Source: Myxocyprinus asiaticus
Lineage: Eukaryota; Chordata; Actinopteri; Cypriniformes; Catostomidae
DNA: 64,000 bases
Direction: 5' to 3'
Assembly (NCBI RefSeq): GCF_019703515.2
Contig: NC_059365.1
Coordinates: 38,144,001 to 38,208,000, forward strand
Shown here: one piece after another, positions 1 through 10,662 of the stretch
Numbering within the stretch: position 1 is the first letter of the stretch
Layout of the letters: every line of letters starts with the position of its first letter
Position numbers and translations under genes: made by a program
Notes under the pieces: generated by a model
The model's database searches: none
Told to the model about the DNA's origin: nothing
The model's input: only the letters and a program-made list of their open reading frames with translations

Positions 1-1495
1 TGTGACAGGTGGTTTATGTTGACTGTGGGGGGCTTGTAACAGAACAGGAACTCGGACTGTCAAATCAATGCTGCAGTGGTCATGAGAGAGCACGAACAGC
101 CAAATAACAGAACGCAAGTCATCCGTTTAAACTGTTTCAAATAACGAGAGGTGAGGTGTGTTATCTGGACATTCCAATGTGTATGAGTATGTCTGCGTGT
201 GTATGTCTGTAATGATTTGGGTGCCGTGTGTTAAATAGTAAGCATACAACAAGAGCAACATTATACAATGAATTTAGTAACACTCAGTGGATTCTAGATT
301 ATTTGTATAACATTGTAAACTAAAGTAAGTATATTTTTAAAAACTCACACATTGTAAAAAAAAATAAAATGAAATTAAAAACTATATTTTGCATTAATAT
401 AGTAAAACCCTAACCCTTGCATTTTTTTTAGGACCATTAAGATTTTTTTTTTTTTTTTTTTTTGTACAGTGAAATTATATTAAGTCATATACTGGACATT
501 TTATATATATATATATATAATTCCCATTATTATTAATGGTGATTCTCTGTACTGTAATAAAGCTTTTTCAATAAATCAGTATACATTAAAGGCTGTATAA
601 CAAATACTATCATATACAACTAATTTATAATTTAAATAATATGTTTTTATCGCATTACAGAAGATGTTTTATATTACAGTAATAAGAATTATGTGATTAA
701 AAATGTATCTAATGAATTCTAAAAATGTAATGAATTTAAATACAAATGAAATAAAAATGTATATCAGAACAAATTTAAATTGTTTTCATCTGTTCAGAAT
801 CTTTTTCTTTTTTATTAATGTTTCAGAAACAGCAATGAAGAACACATTATATTGATTCATTTAATTTTAGTTTATAGGAGTTAAAAGTGTATAAATACAT
901 CAACTAATTAAATATAAATTAAATAATAATCTAATTCAAAAAGATATGTTTTAAGAAAAACTAGTTTTTGGACCTTATTCCATTGTGATACAGTGTGGCT
1001 AAGTTTCCCAGTTTTTATTTTTACTCTTTTTTTATATAGATCTTTTTATTTTTGTTTTTAGAGCTATTTTATGTCAAAAAAACTAAATGGGAAAAATTTT
1101 TCCACTGTTAAAACATAATGTGCACCATACAGGGTTAACTGTCATGAAATATAATCTCACAATGCAAAAAATATTTAATTAGTCCTGAAAACTAAAACTT
1201 CTTTCCTGTGATTTCCTTTATGCTTTAGTGTCAAATTGAAAAAAACTGTATACTTAGTATACAAAGAAACAACAGATGTATTAATCAACAACTTATCATA
1301 AGCAGTACATCAGAGTACATCGAAGAGGCATTTGGCAGAGTCCTTATGGTATAAAGACCCATGACCATGACCAGACAACCATAAATTGAACATGCTTGCC
1401 ATCTTGTTATGCTTTGCCTGTGCTGTTAAATGAAAGATTCATAGATTAAGGATTTTCTCATTTACAAACAGTGGCCCAAGATATACCTTAAAAAT
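1..1495. other. AT-rich intergenic DNA, no gene seen
   Basis: No supported coding or RNA gene. The stretch is strongly AT-rich, with a T run near 443-463 and a short TA run near 502-519. Short frames here are isolated and lack recognisable motifs. Confidence 0.6.
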
Positions 1496-1607
1496 TTTCC
1501 TTTTGTGTTCCATGGAAGACAGAAATATTTGGAACGACATGATGGTGAATATATAATTACATGAATTAATGTATTTGAATTTTTGGGTAAACTATCCCTT
1601 TCAATTA
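1496..1607 (+). repeat. Fragment of dispersed repeat ending in GTAAACTATCCCTTTCAA
   Basis: This segment reads like the 3' part of a very common cyprinid repeat whose end is close to GGGTGAACTATCCCTTTAA. The same ending, mutated, appears at about 15955-15980, and its reverse complement appears near 2862-2880. Such ends resemble those of TTAA-target DNA transposons. The left end is not visible, so it is a fragment. The family link is recall plus similarity within the window. Confidence 0.5.
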
Positions 1608-3853
1608 CATTTTTATTTTCATTGAAACTGTTTGTTAGCACATTTAAAGAAATTGCCTTAAACATTTAAATTGAAAAGTCTCATTTTTGTGCCACTAGCA
1701 TTACAAAAGAAATTGCAATGACTGTTTTGAAACAGGTTTCCCAAACATTCCTCCATCTGTCATTGGTCGGAAGAAAAAACAAATAGTCCCGCCTCAAACT
1801 CACGTCATTGGTTGAGCCAATGTTGATGCAACCCGGTCTCAAGGCAAGTCATAATAGTTAGTACGAGATGGCGAAATCAAAAGAAATCTAACAAGCTTAT
1901 ACAAAAAATAATTTTACTCCCGTAGAGAAAAATTAACAAACCAACGAACAATATTATTATGATTTTTTCTCGGTTTAACTCCTAACCCAACCTACATCTA
2001 ACCATAAAGTCTAACCCCAAACCCTAAAACTTTCAATGATTTTAATACGGAAGAAAGCAAACTTTGGGGTTTGGAACTAGATACAGTAAGTATGATTTAA
2101 ATAAATATGGAATGAGTAACCAATTCTATCTGCATATATTTATTGTACAATCACAGTTAAACAAACAGATTTCACAACCTCTATATACACCCCATCCAAT
2201 GCTTTGTACAAAGAAAAAAATAACAATTTAAGCCAAACCGAAAAACATAGAGAATCCACCATTAGCATTTCTATCTGGCTGTGTGCACATGCGTGAGTGT
2301 CTGGGTTTGCCCATAATGTGTGCATGTTTTAAGCCATTAGGAGTGGCCCTTGTGTGATGGAGTTTAAACTCGCTTGACCTTCAGATAAAAAACTCCAGCC
2401 CTCCATCACCAGTCGCCCGCCAGTGAAACATTTCCATGTGTTTGTTGACGCTGGAAGTGTTGGTGTTTATGAGGGGGGCCGGCTCCTATGTGAGGCCCCA
2501 GACACTCGTTGGGTGGCTCTTCCATTAGTGTGAGTGATTTTTATAGTCAACATCGAACATATAAGGCCGAGAGGATGTTCAGACTCACGCTCCATTGGAC
2601 GCAGCATGACCAAGCACCCCTGGGCCCAATACTACCACCCCCTAGTACATGGATCGGTTTACATTTCCAATCTGCTCTCATCGGCTAATCCAGGAGGTTT
2701 CGTGTAGGTGAAAATATCAGGTTCACAAGTAGCTGCTCATTTGAAGCGGGTAGTTGTGTTTTGGAACATGGTAGCTGGTCTAAACTGGACATTAGCTTGT
2801 CCAAGTTGGCCATTGGCTGGTTGACCAGCAACTATGTTACAAAAATCAGCTCGACCAGAAGAGATAGTTCACCCAAAAATTAAAATTCTGCCAGAATTCT
2901 GTCAGTTGTTTCTTGTTATCGGTTAAGATCGATCTTTGTCTCACTGGAACAAGCTGACTATATGACTACATTCTATTCTGATTTTCCTGATACAGTGTAA
3001 AGATAAGTGGAACATTAAAGTGATATAATCAAACCATCCACCAGCTTAATTCTCAGAGGCGTTGGACTCCTAAACCCAATTACAGTTAGAAAACAAGGGT
3101 CCAGAGTCCAAAATTAACATAAGTAGTTCAAATGTCCTCACCAGTTGGCTGGTGACATAATACATGGCTTAAAAAGAATTGGAAGAACTATAATCAGACC
3201 CTCTCTGATGTACATACAGTAAGTCATTAAAGACATATAAAACTGTTTCCTAAAGAGAAGATTTGTCACAACTTTATCATCAGGAGTTTATCTAGGATAA
3301 CTAAAGGGGTTTTTCCCATCCAGAACTCTAGGTGGCAACATGTATGTGGAATATTTCTTGCATTAAACCACAAGTGACACAATTACCTATTCTGTTTGTA
3401 ACTAATATGCTTAAAAAAAAAAAAAAAAAAAAGAAAGAAATAATACCATTTGTAAGAGCGAAAAAAAAAATACGTTTTATTAAAAATTATGCAAAATACG
3501 GTTAGTCAGCAAGAAATATTTATGGCTGGTAAGTTTTCTCAAATGGTGTGTGGCAAAATTGTAATTTTATATGTCAAACAGCAAGGACCTCCAAAGAGTT
3601 TGAACTTCACTGAATTACTCATCTTGGTCTTGATCAGTTTATTTTGCTAGAGTGCTTTGACCAGGTCACAAAAGCCTTTGCCCTCTTTCAAAAAGTGTCA
3701 TAGAAGCACAACAAAATGACATGGTTGCTTCAGCCAGAGGCGCAAAAATCATGTATGCAATGTATGCAATGCATAGGGGCACCATATAAAGGGGGCACTG
3801 ATGGCACACTAAGGTGGCACAATGAGGGACATTCCTTATTTCGTCTCCCCCGC
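1608..3853. other. Intergenic DNA with repeat scraps, no gene seen
   Basis: No coding feature supported. About 1730-2060 looks like a degraded dispersed repeat. 2336-2640 is less AT-rich than its surroundings and looks single-copy within the window. 2750-2830 has CTGGTC/TTGGCC-type degenerate motifs like those at 27.4-27.7 kb. An A-run lies at about 3412-3432. Confidence 0.5.
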
Positions 3854-4053
3854 ACACGGATTTCCAAAACGTAGGATGGCAGGGGAAGACTCATTCATAT
3901 GTATGAGGAAAACTATACCTGATTGGATAGCGTTAGGTTTATGGGTAGGGTTAGTGTTGGGTTATATTTTCTTCGATCAATCAGGTATCGCTTTCCTTAT
4001 GAATATTAACGACCCATCCCCTTGCGATCCTACATTTCGGAAATTCGCCCCCG
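3854..4053. mobile_element. Palindromic MITE-like element
   Basis: The left arm (about 3854-3930: GATTTCC, then GTAGGATGGCAGGGGAAG, then TACCTGATTGGAT) is matched in reverse complement by the right arm (about 3978-4053: ATCAATCAGGTATCGC, then CCCCTTGCGATCCTAC, then GGAAAT). The arms are roughly 70 bp and imperfect. This is the form of a foldback or TIR non-autonomous DNA transposon. I could not define a target-site duplication, so the superfamily is open. Confidence 0.6.
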
Positions 4054-4089
4054 ACTTACAGATGCCTTCATTCTCTGTACATGCTAATA

Positions 4090-4103
4090 TGTGTGTGTGT
4101 GTG

Positions 4104-4154
<51 letters not shown>
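4090..4154. repeat. (TG)n microsatellite
   Basis: Almost pure TG/GT repeat with an interruption at GTGCGTGTATG near the left end. Open frames crossing it read as Val-Cys or His-Thr repeats and are not genes. Confidence 0.97.
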
Positions 4155-4499
4155 ACGGTAGAGGAATAACAAGAAATCAAGACTAATTATTGCTTTTGGC
4201 TGGATAAGTTTAGTAGCTTTAAAAATAGTAATGTATTATAATCATGCAGTGAAAACCTGTGATCTATTAAGTTTTATGGTAATTTTTTATTTTTTATTTC
4301 TTAACGTATACTTGAATAGATATTGATACTGCTGTTAGAAAATGTAAGCACTGTTTTCTTAAATTGTTTCTTTGTTATTATTTTATTACTGTTGTTCCTT
4401 GTCCTGAATAATGATTTCAGAACTTAAAAAACAATGTTTACCTAATTAACAAATGAGTTATTATTAGTTTTGGTATAAAGAATTGTAAAATTTCACTGG
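4155..4499. other. No feature seen
   Basis: AT-rich single-copy-looking DNA between the TG microsatellite and the LTR element. No motif, repeat or coding frame recognised. Confidence 0.5.
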
Positions 4500-4504
4500 T
4501 ACAC

Positions 4505-5186
4505 TGTGATGAGGAGGAGGGTGTGGCCAGGCCGTGATGAAGCACGGTTGGCACTGAATCAGCTGATCAGCGGGAGAGCGAGATAAAGGGCAGCTGGAGA
4601 TGCTGATTCGAGTGAGTGAGATGCACACGGCCGCGTTGCATATGTGTCTGTGTTTGTTTATGTTTGTATTAAGTTTTTTTTAATAACTTTTCTCCCCAAT
4701 TTGGCATGCCCAATTCCCAATGCGCTCTAAGTCCTCATAGTGGCATAGTGACTCACCACAAATCTCAGTTGCGTCTGCGTCTGAGACAGTCAATCCACGC
4801 ATCTTATTATGTGGCGTGTTGAGTGCATTACCGCGGAGACATAGCGCATGTGGAGGCTTCACGCTATTCTCCGTGGCGTCCACACACAACTCACCACGCT
4901 CCCCACTGAGAGCAAGAACCACATTATAGTGACCACGAGGAGGTTACCCCAATGTGACTCTACCCACCCTAGCAACCGGGCCAATTTGGTTGATTAGAAA
5001 GCATGGCTGGAGTCACTCAGCATGCCCTGGATTTGAACTTGCGACTCCAGGTGTGGTAGTCAGCGTCTTTGCGCGCTGAGCTACCCAGGCCCCCACGTTT
5101 GTATTAAGTTGAGTTTCTCATTAAAACTGTATGTTTACTGTTCAGCCGGTTCCCGCCTCCTCCTTGCCCATCCTTTACCTGTTACA
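4505..5186 (+). repeat. 5' LTR of the short retroelement, split by a SINE
   Basis: It runs TG...CA and ends GTTACA just before the primer-binding site. Without the SINE and its duplicated target it is about 247 bp. The partner LTR is 298 bp; most of the difference is a TTGTATG-type expansion at about 5820-5868 in the 3' copy. A GATAAAGG box may be the TATA-like element, and ATTAAA near 5120 could be the polyadenylation signal; both are inferences. Confidence 0.85.
4676..5096 (-). mobile_element. tRNA-derived SINE inserted in the 5' LTR
   Basis: Read on the minus strand, the element starts GGGGCCTGGGTAGCTCAGCG, which fits a tRNA A box. About 35 bp later comes GTTCAAATCC, which fits a B box, so the head is a Pol III promoter. 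A roughly 350-bp body follows, ending in an A-rich tail (the T run near 4674-4681 on the plus strand). A 14-bp direct repeat, GTTTGTATTAAGTT, flanks it at 4662-4675 and 5097-5110, the mark of LINE-mediated insertion. Homologous copies lie at 53158-53588 and from 63901 to the window end. Confidence 0.92.
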
Positions 5187-5204
5187 GTGGTGCCGAAACC
5201 CAGG
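5187..5204 (+). other. Primer-binding site, complementary to tRNA-Phe 3' end
   Basis: Directly after the 5' LTR, TGGTGCCGAAACCC plus AGGA fits the complement of the 3' end of eukaryotic tRNA-Phe (acceptor strand TTTCGGCA plus CCA) at about 17 of 18 positions. The tRNA sequence is from memory. Such a site primes minus-strand DNA synthesis in LTR elements. Confidence 0.75.
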
Positions 5205-5631
5205 AGGGAGGAGGGATGCTCTGTCGCAGAGTCCTCACCGCTGCCATCTGCCAGGGGAGCAGCCGCGGCCGTCTGCCTGGGGACGGAGGGGTCGCTGCCA
5301 GCCCCCGAGAGTAGGAGGAACTGCGGCCATCTGCCAAGAAGGGGAGGAGCAAACTGGTGTCCGGCAGGGGCCGGAAGAGTCGCTGAGGACCGAGCGACAG
5401 CATGTCCGGGAGGCGGCGAGCAAGTTCTTCTCTCTCTCTCCTCTCTCTCTCTCTCTGTGTCTCCGCTCGCTCTTTCCCTCTCCCCATACCTCCCCTCGTC
5501 TTTCCCCCAGGTTCGCAGAAGGCGGGGTGGACCACTGGCTGACAGAACGGCCAGAAGTGCGGCCTCCCCTCCAGAGATGGGGAAGTTAGTCAGACTGGTG
5601 GTGCCCCGGCCTGAATCGGGCGGGGGAGGAG
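5205..5631 (+). other. Internal region of the short LTR element, GC-rich, no gag/pol
   Basis: Several frames of 117-175 codons are open on both strands, as expected of GC-rich degenerate repeats rather than one protein. The sequence holds irregular repeats of a CTGCCATCTGCCAGGGG-like motif, then a CT-rich tract (about 5428-5510). No zinc knuckle, protease, RT or integrase motif is visible. The same region recurs, diverged, at 14698-15132. It may hold packaging or dimerisation signals, but that is inference. Confidence 0.7.
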
Positions 5632-5929
5632 TGTGACAAGGAGGAGGGCGTGGCCGGGCCATGATGGAGCACAGCTTTATCTCGCTCTATCATTGAATCA
5701 GCTGATCAATGGGAGAGCGAGATAAAGGGCAGCCGGAGATGCCAGTTAGAGAGAGACGCACGCGGCTGCACTGCATATGTGTCTGTGTTTGTTTACGTTT
5801 ATTTTAAGTTGAGTTTAAAATTGTATGTTGTATTGTATTGTATGTATTGTATGTTGTATTGTATTAAAACTGTATGTTTACTGTTCAGCCAGTTCCCGCC
5901 TCCTCCTTGCCCAACCTTTACCTGTTACA
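5632..5929 (+). repeat. 3' LTR of the short retroelement
   Basis: A 298-bp LTR running from TGTGACAAGG to CTGTTACA, preceded by the purine tract GGGCGGGGGAGGAG. It matches the 5' LTR apart from the SINE, a TTGTATG-type expansion (about 5820-5868), a short insertion near 5682-5697 and scattered substitutions. Confidence 0.88.
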
Positions 5930-5934
5930 TACAC

Positions 5935-6974
5935 ATGTACTGATTACTGAAATTTTAGTATCGTGACAACACTGTCTACAATACTTGGCAGATCTTAGCA
6001 CTTCTCTTTTCTCTTTAAATTTACCTAGTAGGCTGACAGTTGATATTAATTGTGTAAACAAGGTGACTACACCTTCCATTCACCTAAATGTCAGCACTCC
6101 ACTAACAAGTGAGAGGAATTTGTGGTGTCTGGTCTTAAACACATGTGTCCCTGTGAGGAGTTAACCGCAAACAGGTACTTGTTCATGTGGTCTTGATTCC
6201 CAAATTACACACTCATTCTTTGGTGCTCCATTTAATGCAGTCTAGGCAAAACTCTAGCCCGAATGAGCATGCTCAAAAACATAACTTCAGCTGGCTAGAG
6301 AAGGTCTCAAAAGCACCTTCAAACCACAAGAATCATTTTCAAACTCTGCAAAAACACCTCCACAGAAAGAGTCTGTTTCTTGATTCCTCATTTCTTTTTT
6401 AAATATTGTTGACAAACTCACGCAGTCTGAGATGAAAAACAGTTGTAACTGGAGCGCTGGATGTTTTAAACGGCGCATTACTGCTGGATGTTTTCATTAA
6501 ATTAAATTCTGAGGACTGTAAACCACAGGCTCGGGTTTTGGGGGACCGGAAATATTTTCAGCAGGTTTTATTACTGATGTGAAAATCACTGTAGCACGAG
6601 CCAAGATTTTATTACTCCAATTTCAGGAAAAATTCTGTTTAATCATGCATGCTAACCACAACATTAGTCTGTGGGGATAATAACCTCAAATTATTTTTTT
6701 AAGTTCACTGTCCCTTTAGCTGTTCATTGACAAAACATGTTGGACTCTGCGGAACATGGTTTTGTTTACCTGCAAGAACTATAGGGGCCAATGTTCTGTC
6801 CTAAGCTGGGATTTTATTTTATGTAAACATATGTGGACAAGTTGCCACCAGTGGTTTTGTATGTTGGTTTCAAACATCTAGTTCAAAACTGTCTTAAGTT
6901 AGAATCATTTTTGTGAATTCTCTTTACTAAAATTCCAATATCGTCATATTTTTTTAATTATACCATGGTCTTTT
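5935..6974. other. No gene or clear repeat seen
   Basis: Non-coding DNA between the LTR element and the next TIR element. Frames at 6187-6402 and 6287-6478 overlap on opposite strands and have no recognisable motif. Confidence 0.5.
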
Positions 6975-7905
6975 CAAATACTCGATTCTGATTGGCTGGA
7001 ATGCATGCGTATCAAACCGCTGAATGCACGTGTAGTTTCGGTCAGTTTTAATCACCGTTCGATATTAATGCACTGTTTGTAACCCTAGCAACATAACATT
7101 AGAGAGCAAGCAGAGTGAGCTATAGCAACTGAAAACATTTCCTAACCACTTTCATCAGCATAGTTAATATAATGTAATTCAGCTTGTTTTGCACAGAGGG
7201 TGAGAGAAGGATATCAAGACCTATTAAATGCATCTTTCGCTGTCCAGCAAGGCGATTGTAACGTATGCTGGAACTGCTGACAGTGATGACGATGACGAGG
7301 ACGTGAAGATGAAGAACCTAAGTGCAGTTTATTTACTGAACGTGAACTCCAATAACCCTGACTACAAAACATGGACATGGACATGGACATGGACATGGAC
7401 ATGGACATGGACATGGACATGGACATGGACATGGACATGGACATGGACATGGACATGGACATGGACATGGACATACCATCACATACAATACTCGACCAAT
7501 AGACAATGCAAACATAAGGGCTTAAATACAAGACATGGGAGAACATAAACCAATGAACAAACAGAACTCATAACAAGATAATTAAACAATAAACCAATGA
7601 AAACATGACACATGAACATGGAGGGAAAACAGAAATCACGTGACTAGGGAAACAGGAACACATGACATGAAACAGGAACTAGAATTTCAAAATAAAAGAC
7701 ATGAATCAACAGAATACACCTGACAGCGATGCAAGAAGATTTAAACTGTAATGTGTTGTGTATGTTATGTTTCTGTGCTGAAGTGGTATATATAGCGCTA
7801 TATAACTTAGGTATATATGACTTAATCCCCGGATGTACGGTTGTTACTTAGAAATATCAGACCGCTAGATGGAGCCATTCACTAATCAGAATCGAGTATT
7901 CTAGA
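6975..7905. mobile_element. Non-autonomous DNA transposon with TIRs, carrying a hexamer array
   Basis: AATACTCGATTCTGATTGG near 6977 is mirrored by AATCAGAATCGAGTATT near 7885-7900, giving terminal inverted repeats of about 20-25 bp on a 930-bp element. No transposase is recognisable. The interior contains the ATGGAC tandem array and several AACATGACA/ACATGAA-rich stretches. No target duplication was pinned down. Confidence 0.55.
7369..7474. repeat. (ATGGAC)n hexanucleotide array, about 17-18 copies
   Basis: A near-perfect six-base repeat covering about 106 bp. Because the unit has no stop in most frames, it makes long false frames reading Thr-Trp on plus and Met-Ser or Cys-Pro on minus. The high purity suggests recent expansion. 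Confidence 0.97.
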
Positions 7906-8714
7906 AACCACATGTAATAAAAGGCTTTAAGCCTATAGAAAAATTGACTTTCAGAAAATAAACCTGAGAAATAATCACTAGAGTAAAAAGTGTGACAACT
8001 AACTCTGGTTTCTCCTATTTCTAAGTACATATGCAGAGCTTCGAGATCCAGAAGCCCAGATTGACAGTGCTTCCTGTTCAGGGTGACCTTTGGAACATAT
8101 TTACATCCATGTTATGGTACTTGCGAAACGCAGCCAGATCACGCGGTGCTAAGCATGTCAGACATTCAGCTTTGCTGCCAAATAAGTTCAGACAGAGATG
8201 GCTGGCTATCATTTACACCTCTAAACACCTAACCCATTGATTCCAGAGCAAAGTCTAACAGCAGCATCAGTGAACACCTCGTTCCTCACCCGAAAACTGA
8301 GAAGGTGTGTAGAGGGTGAGAAATAGAGACAGACAGAGAGAATTGATTGTGCAAGCTTACATACTGATTGTTAAAGCAGGGTTACAATGACCATTTGATT
8401 GATTATTCATCTCTGACTATCCCTGATGGAATATACATTAACAAAAGAAAAACTTAATTTAGGAATAGTTCAACCGAGGCAAAAACTAAGTTCTTGTGTG
8501 AACATGTGAATGCGCAAGGTTTAAGTGAACAAGCTTTTCTCACTCATGAACGCGCATCGTAAGTGAAGATGGAAATTTTCCAGTATAAATCACCATCCAC
8601 TTCCGTTGAATGGTTAAAAAAAAGCAGTGTCACGGAACTAAGAAAATAACATGGGGTTGGAATGACATGAGGGTGTGTATATAATGACAAAACAATTAGC
8701 AAATTTTTAGGTAA
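7906..8714. other. No gene seen; repeat-like tail near 8640-8700
   Basis: The GGGGTTGGAATGACATGAGGGTG segment near 8650 resembles the middle of the dispersed repeat at 15.7-15.98 kb. Nothing else is recognised. Confidence 0.45.
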
Positions 8715-8717
8715 TTA

Positions 8718-9179
8718 TGCTGCCTTCATGTGCTATCAGAATTGTCCTACTTGCCACTTCAGAAGTCATTATTACGAATACATTGCGTTCAAGTGCTTTG
8801 TTGTCGGAAAGAACAGGAAACACCAGTCAAAATAAAAGTCACACCATAATACATATTACACACCATAATACATATTTTGGTCAAATACAAGCTATTTTCA
8901 CAGTGTGAAAATATACAACATGCATCAAATGGTTGCTGATATACATAAATGTATAAGACAGAAACGGCAAGCTCTAACAATTAGCTTTATTTGGAAAAAT
9001 TTATTCTCAACAGAAACCGTACACTCCTCCACCATGTTGAAAGATTACGCCTCCTCCCCAACTATCAAAATTATCTCCGATTTTTCCAGTTGTAATTATT
9101 ACTTGAGGGGTCATTCATGTGCAACTTCCGAGTGGGAAACTTGTATTTATGCTAATTCCGATAGCATGTGAAGGCAGCA
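8718..9179. mobile_element. MITE with TGCTGCCTTCA termini and 3-bp TTA target repeat
   Basis: The left end TGCTGCCTTCATGTGCTATC is mirrored by GATAGCATGTGAAGGCAGCA at the right, about 20-30 bp of terminal inverted repeat. TTA occurs at both outer edges (8715-8717 and 9180-9182). A three-base TTA duplication is typical of PIF/Harbinger elements, so that is the likeliest superfamily. About 460 bp, no transposase. Frames inside (8717-8908, 8905-9171) are incidental. Confidence 0.7.
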
Positions 9180-9279
9180 TTAATGCAAACTGCATTTGTA
9201 TGAAATTTAAGATCTTGAGTGATTTAGAACTCCAAGGACCAAAATGTACCACTTAAGATCATATTTTGAAATTTGTATA

Positions 9280-9284
<5 letters not shown>

Positions 9285-9372
<88 letters not shown>
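9285..9372. repeat. Compound (TA)n(CA)n microsatellite abutting a Tc1 end
   Basis: TA repeats (about 9285-9341) change to AC repeats (to about 9372), then run straight into the left end of the Tc1 element. The outermost roughly 20 bp of the expected terminus are missing. The opposite end of the element carries the mirror image, (TG)n(TA)n. Confidence 0.95.
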
Positions 9373-9375
<3 letters not shown>

Positions 9376-10565
9376 TGTACAGATTTTGCTGTTTCGGAAG
9401 GAAATTGGTATTTTAATTCACCAAAGTGGCATTCAACTGATCACAAAGTATAGTCAGGACACTACTGATGTAAAAAACAGCACCATCACTATTTGAAAAA
9501 AGTCATTTTTGATCAAATTTAGACAGCAGCCATCACTCCAACACCTTATCCTTGAGTAATCATGCTAAATTGCTAATTTGGTACTAGAAAATCACTTGCC
9601 ATTAATTCAAACACAGCTGAAAGCTATTTGATTCGTTAAATGAAGCTTAATGTTGTCTTTGTGTTTGTTTTTGAGTTGCCACAGTATGCAATAGACTGGC
9701 TTGTCTTAAGGTCAATATTAGGTCAAAAATGGCAAAAAAGAAACAGCTTTCTCTAGAAACTCGTCAGTCAATCATTGTTTTGAGTAATAAAGGCTATACA
9801 ATGCTTGAAATTGCCCAAAAAAAACCTGAAGATTTCATACAAATTTGTACACTGCAGTCTTCAAAGACAAAGGACAACTGGCTCTAACAAGGACAGAAAG
9901 AGATGTGGAAGGCCAGATGTACAACTAAACAAGAGGATAAATACATCAGAGTCTCTAGTTTGAGAAATAGACACCTCACATGTCCTCAGCTGACAGCTTC
10001 ATTGAATTCTACCCGCTCAACACCAGTTTCATGTACAACAGTAAAGAGAAGACTCAGGGGTGCAGGCCTTATGGGAAGAATTGCAAAGAAAAAGCCACTT
10101 TTGAAACAGAAAAACAAAAATAAAAGGTTTGAGTGGGCAAAGAAACACAGACATTGGACAACAGATAATTGGAAAAAAGTGCTATGGATCTTAACCCCAT
10201 TGAGCTTTTATGGGATCAGCTAGACTGTAAGGTGCGTGAGAAGGACCCGACAAGACAGCCACATCTATGGCAAGTGCTACAGGAAGTGTGGGGTGAAATT
10301 TCACCTGAGTATCTGGACAAACTGACAGCTAGAATGCCAAGGATCTGCAAAGCTGTCATTGCTGCATGTGGAGGATTTTTTGATGAGAAATCTTTAAAGT
10401 AGTCTTTAAAATAGAATTTTCTTTTTCAAATTCTAATAGTAATTTTTCACGTTATTAATGTCCTGACTATACATTGTGATCAGTTGAATGCCACTTTGGT
10501 GAATAAAAGTACCAATTTCTTTCCATAAGAGCAAAATCTGTACATTATTCCAAACTTTTGGCTGC

Positions 10566-10567
<2 letters not shown>
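9373..10567 (+). mobile_element. Tc1-like transposon, internally deleted
   Basis: Inverted repeats of about 90 bp bound it. The left AATGTACAGATTTTGC... GTGGCATTCAACTGATCACA is mirrored at 10462-10567, where the end is complete (CTTTTGGCTGCCAGTG). A degraded transposase lies between. At about 1.2 kb it is shorter than a usual 1.6-kb Tc1 element because the central transposase part is gone. The left terminus is eroded into the CA microsatellite. Confidence 0.9.
9729..10402 (+). pseudogene. Tc1-like transposase, broken: HTH part and C-terminus kept, DDE core deleted
   Basis: The start ATG at 9729 gives MAKKKQLSLETRQSIIVL, a typical Tc1 paired-like HTH opening, which stops near 9886. A shifted frame (9903-10187) carries the second HTH region, from CTTKQEDK to LKQKNKNKRFEWAKKH and NWKKVLW. 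The next coding piece starts at DLNPIELLWDQLD (about 10175-10402) and ends FFDEKSLK. The first and second catalytic aspartates lie in the missing stretch between KVLW and DLNP, roughly 450 bp judged by family length. The protein would have cut and joined DNA at TA sites; this copy cannot. The Tc1 family call is firm; the subfamily is not named. Confidence 0.88.

Positions 10568-10662
<95 letters not shown>

Larger units (their letters stand above)
4505..5929 (+). mobile_element. Short non-autonomous LTR retroelement (TRIM-like), complete, 5-bp TSD
   Basis: The element begins TGTGATGAGG and ends CTGTTACA, and is flanked by a perfect 5-bp duplication TACAC (4500-4504 and 5930-5934). The two LTRs share the GGAGGAGGG.GTGGCC.GGCC head, an AATCAGCTGATCA block, a GAGATAAAGGGCAG block, and a GTTCCCGCCTCCTCCTTGCC tail. 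A primer-binding site follows the 5' LTR, and a purine-rich tract (about 5617-5631) precedes the 3' LTR. The internal part is only about 445 bp and has no gag or pol similarity, so it would need proteins from another element. The 5' LTR is interrupted by a SINE. Structure is seen directly; 'TRIM-like' is inference from size. Confidence 0.88.

Noticed and set aside
3822..4180. 115-codon plus frame and minus His-Thr frame
   Set aside because: They cross the TG microsatellite and the palindromic MITE; there is no motif.
5040..5096. tRNA gene on the minus strand (A and B boxes)
   Set aside because: It continues into a 420-bp body with an A-rich tail and target duplications, and recurs at 53.2 and 63.9 kb: a SINE head, not a host tRNA gene.
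5135..5662. Overlapping open frames up to 175 codons on both strands
   Set aside because: They lie in the GC-rich interior and LTR edge of the short LTR element, occur in several frames at once and show no domain or conserved frame in the second copy.
7214..7548. Frames of 106-110 codons with Thr-Trp or Met-Ser runs
   Set aside because: They are produced by the ATGGAC repeat, which has no stop in most frames.
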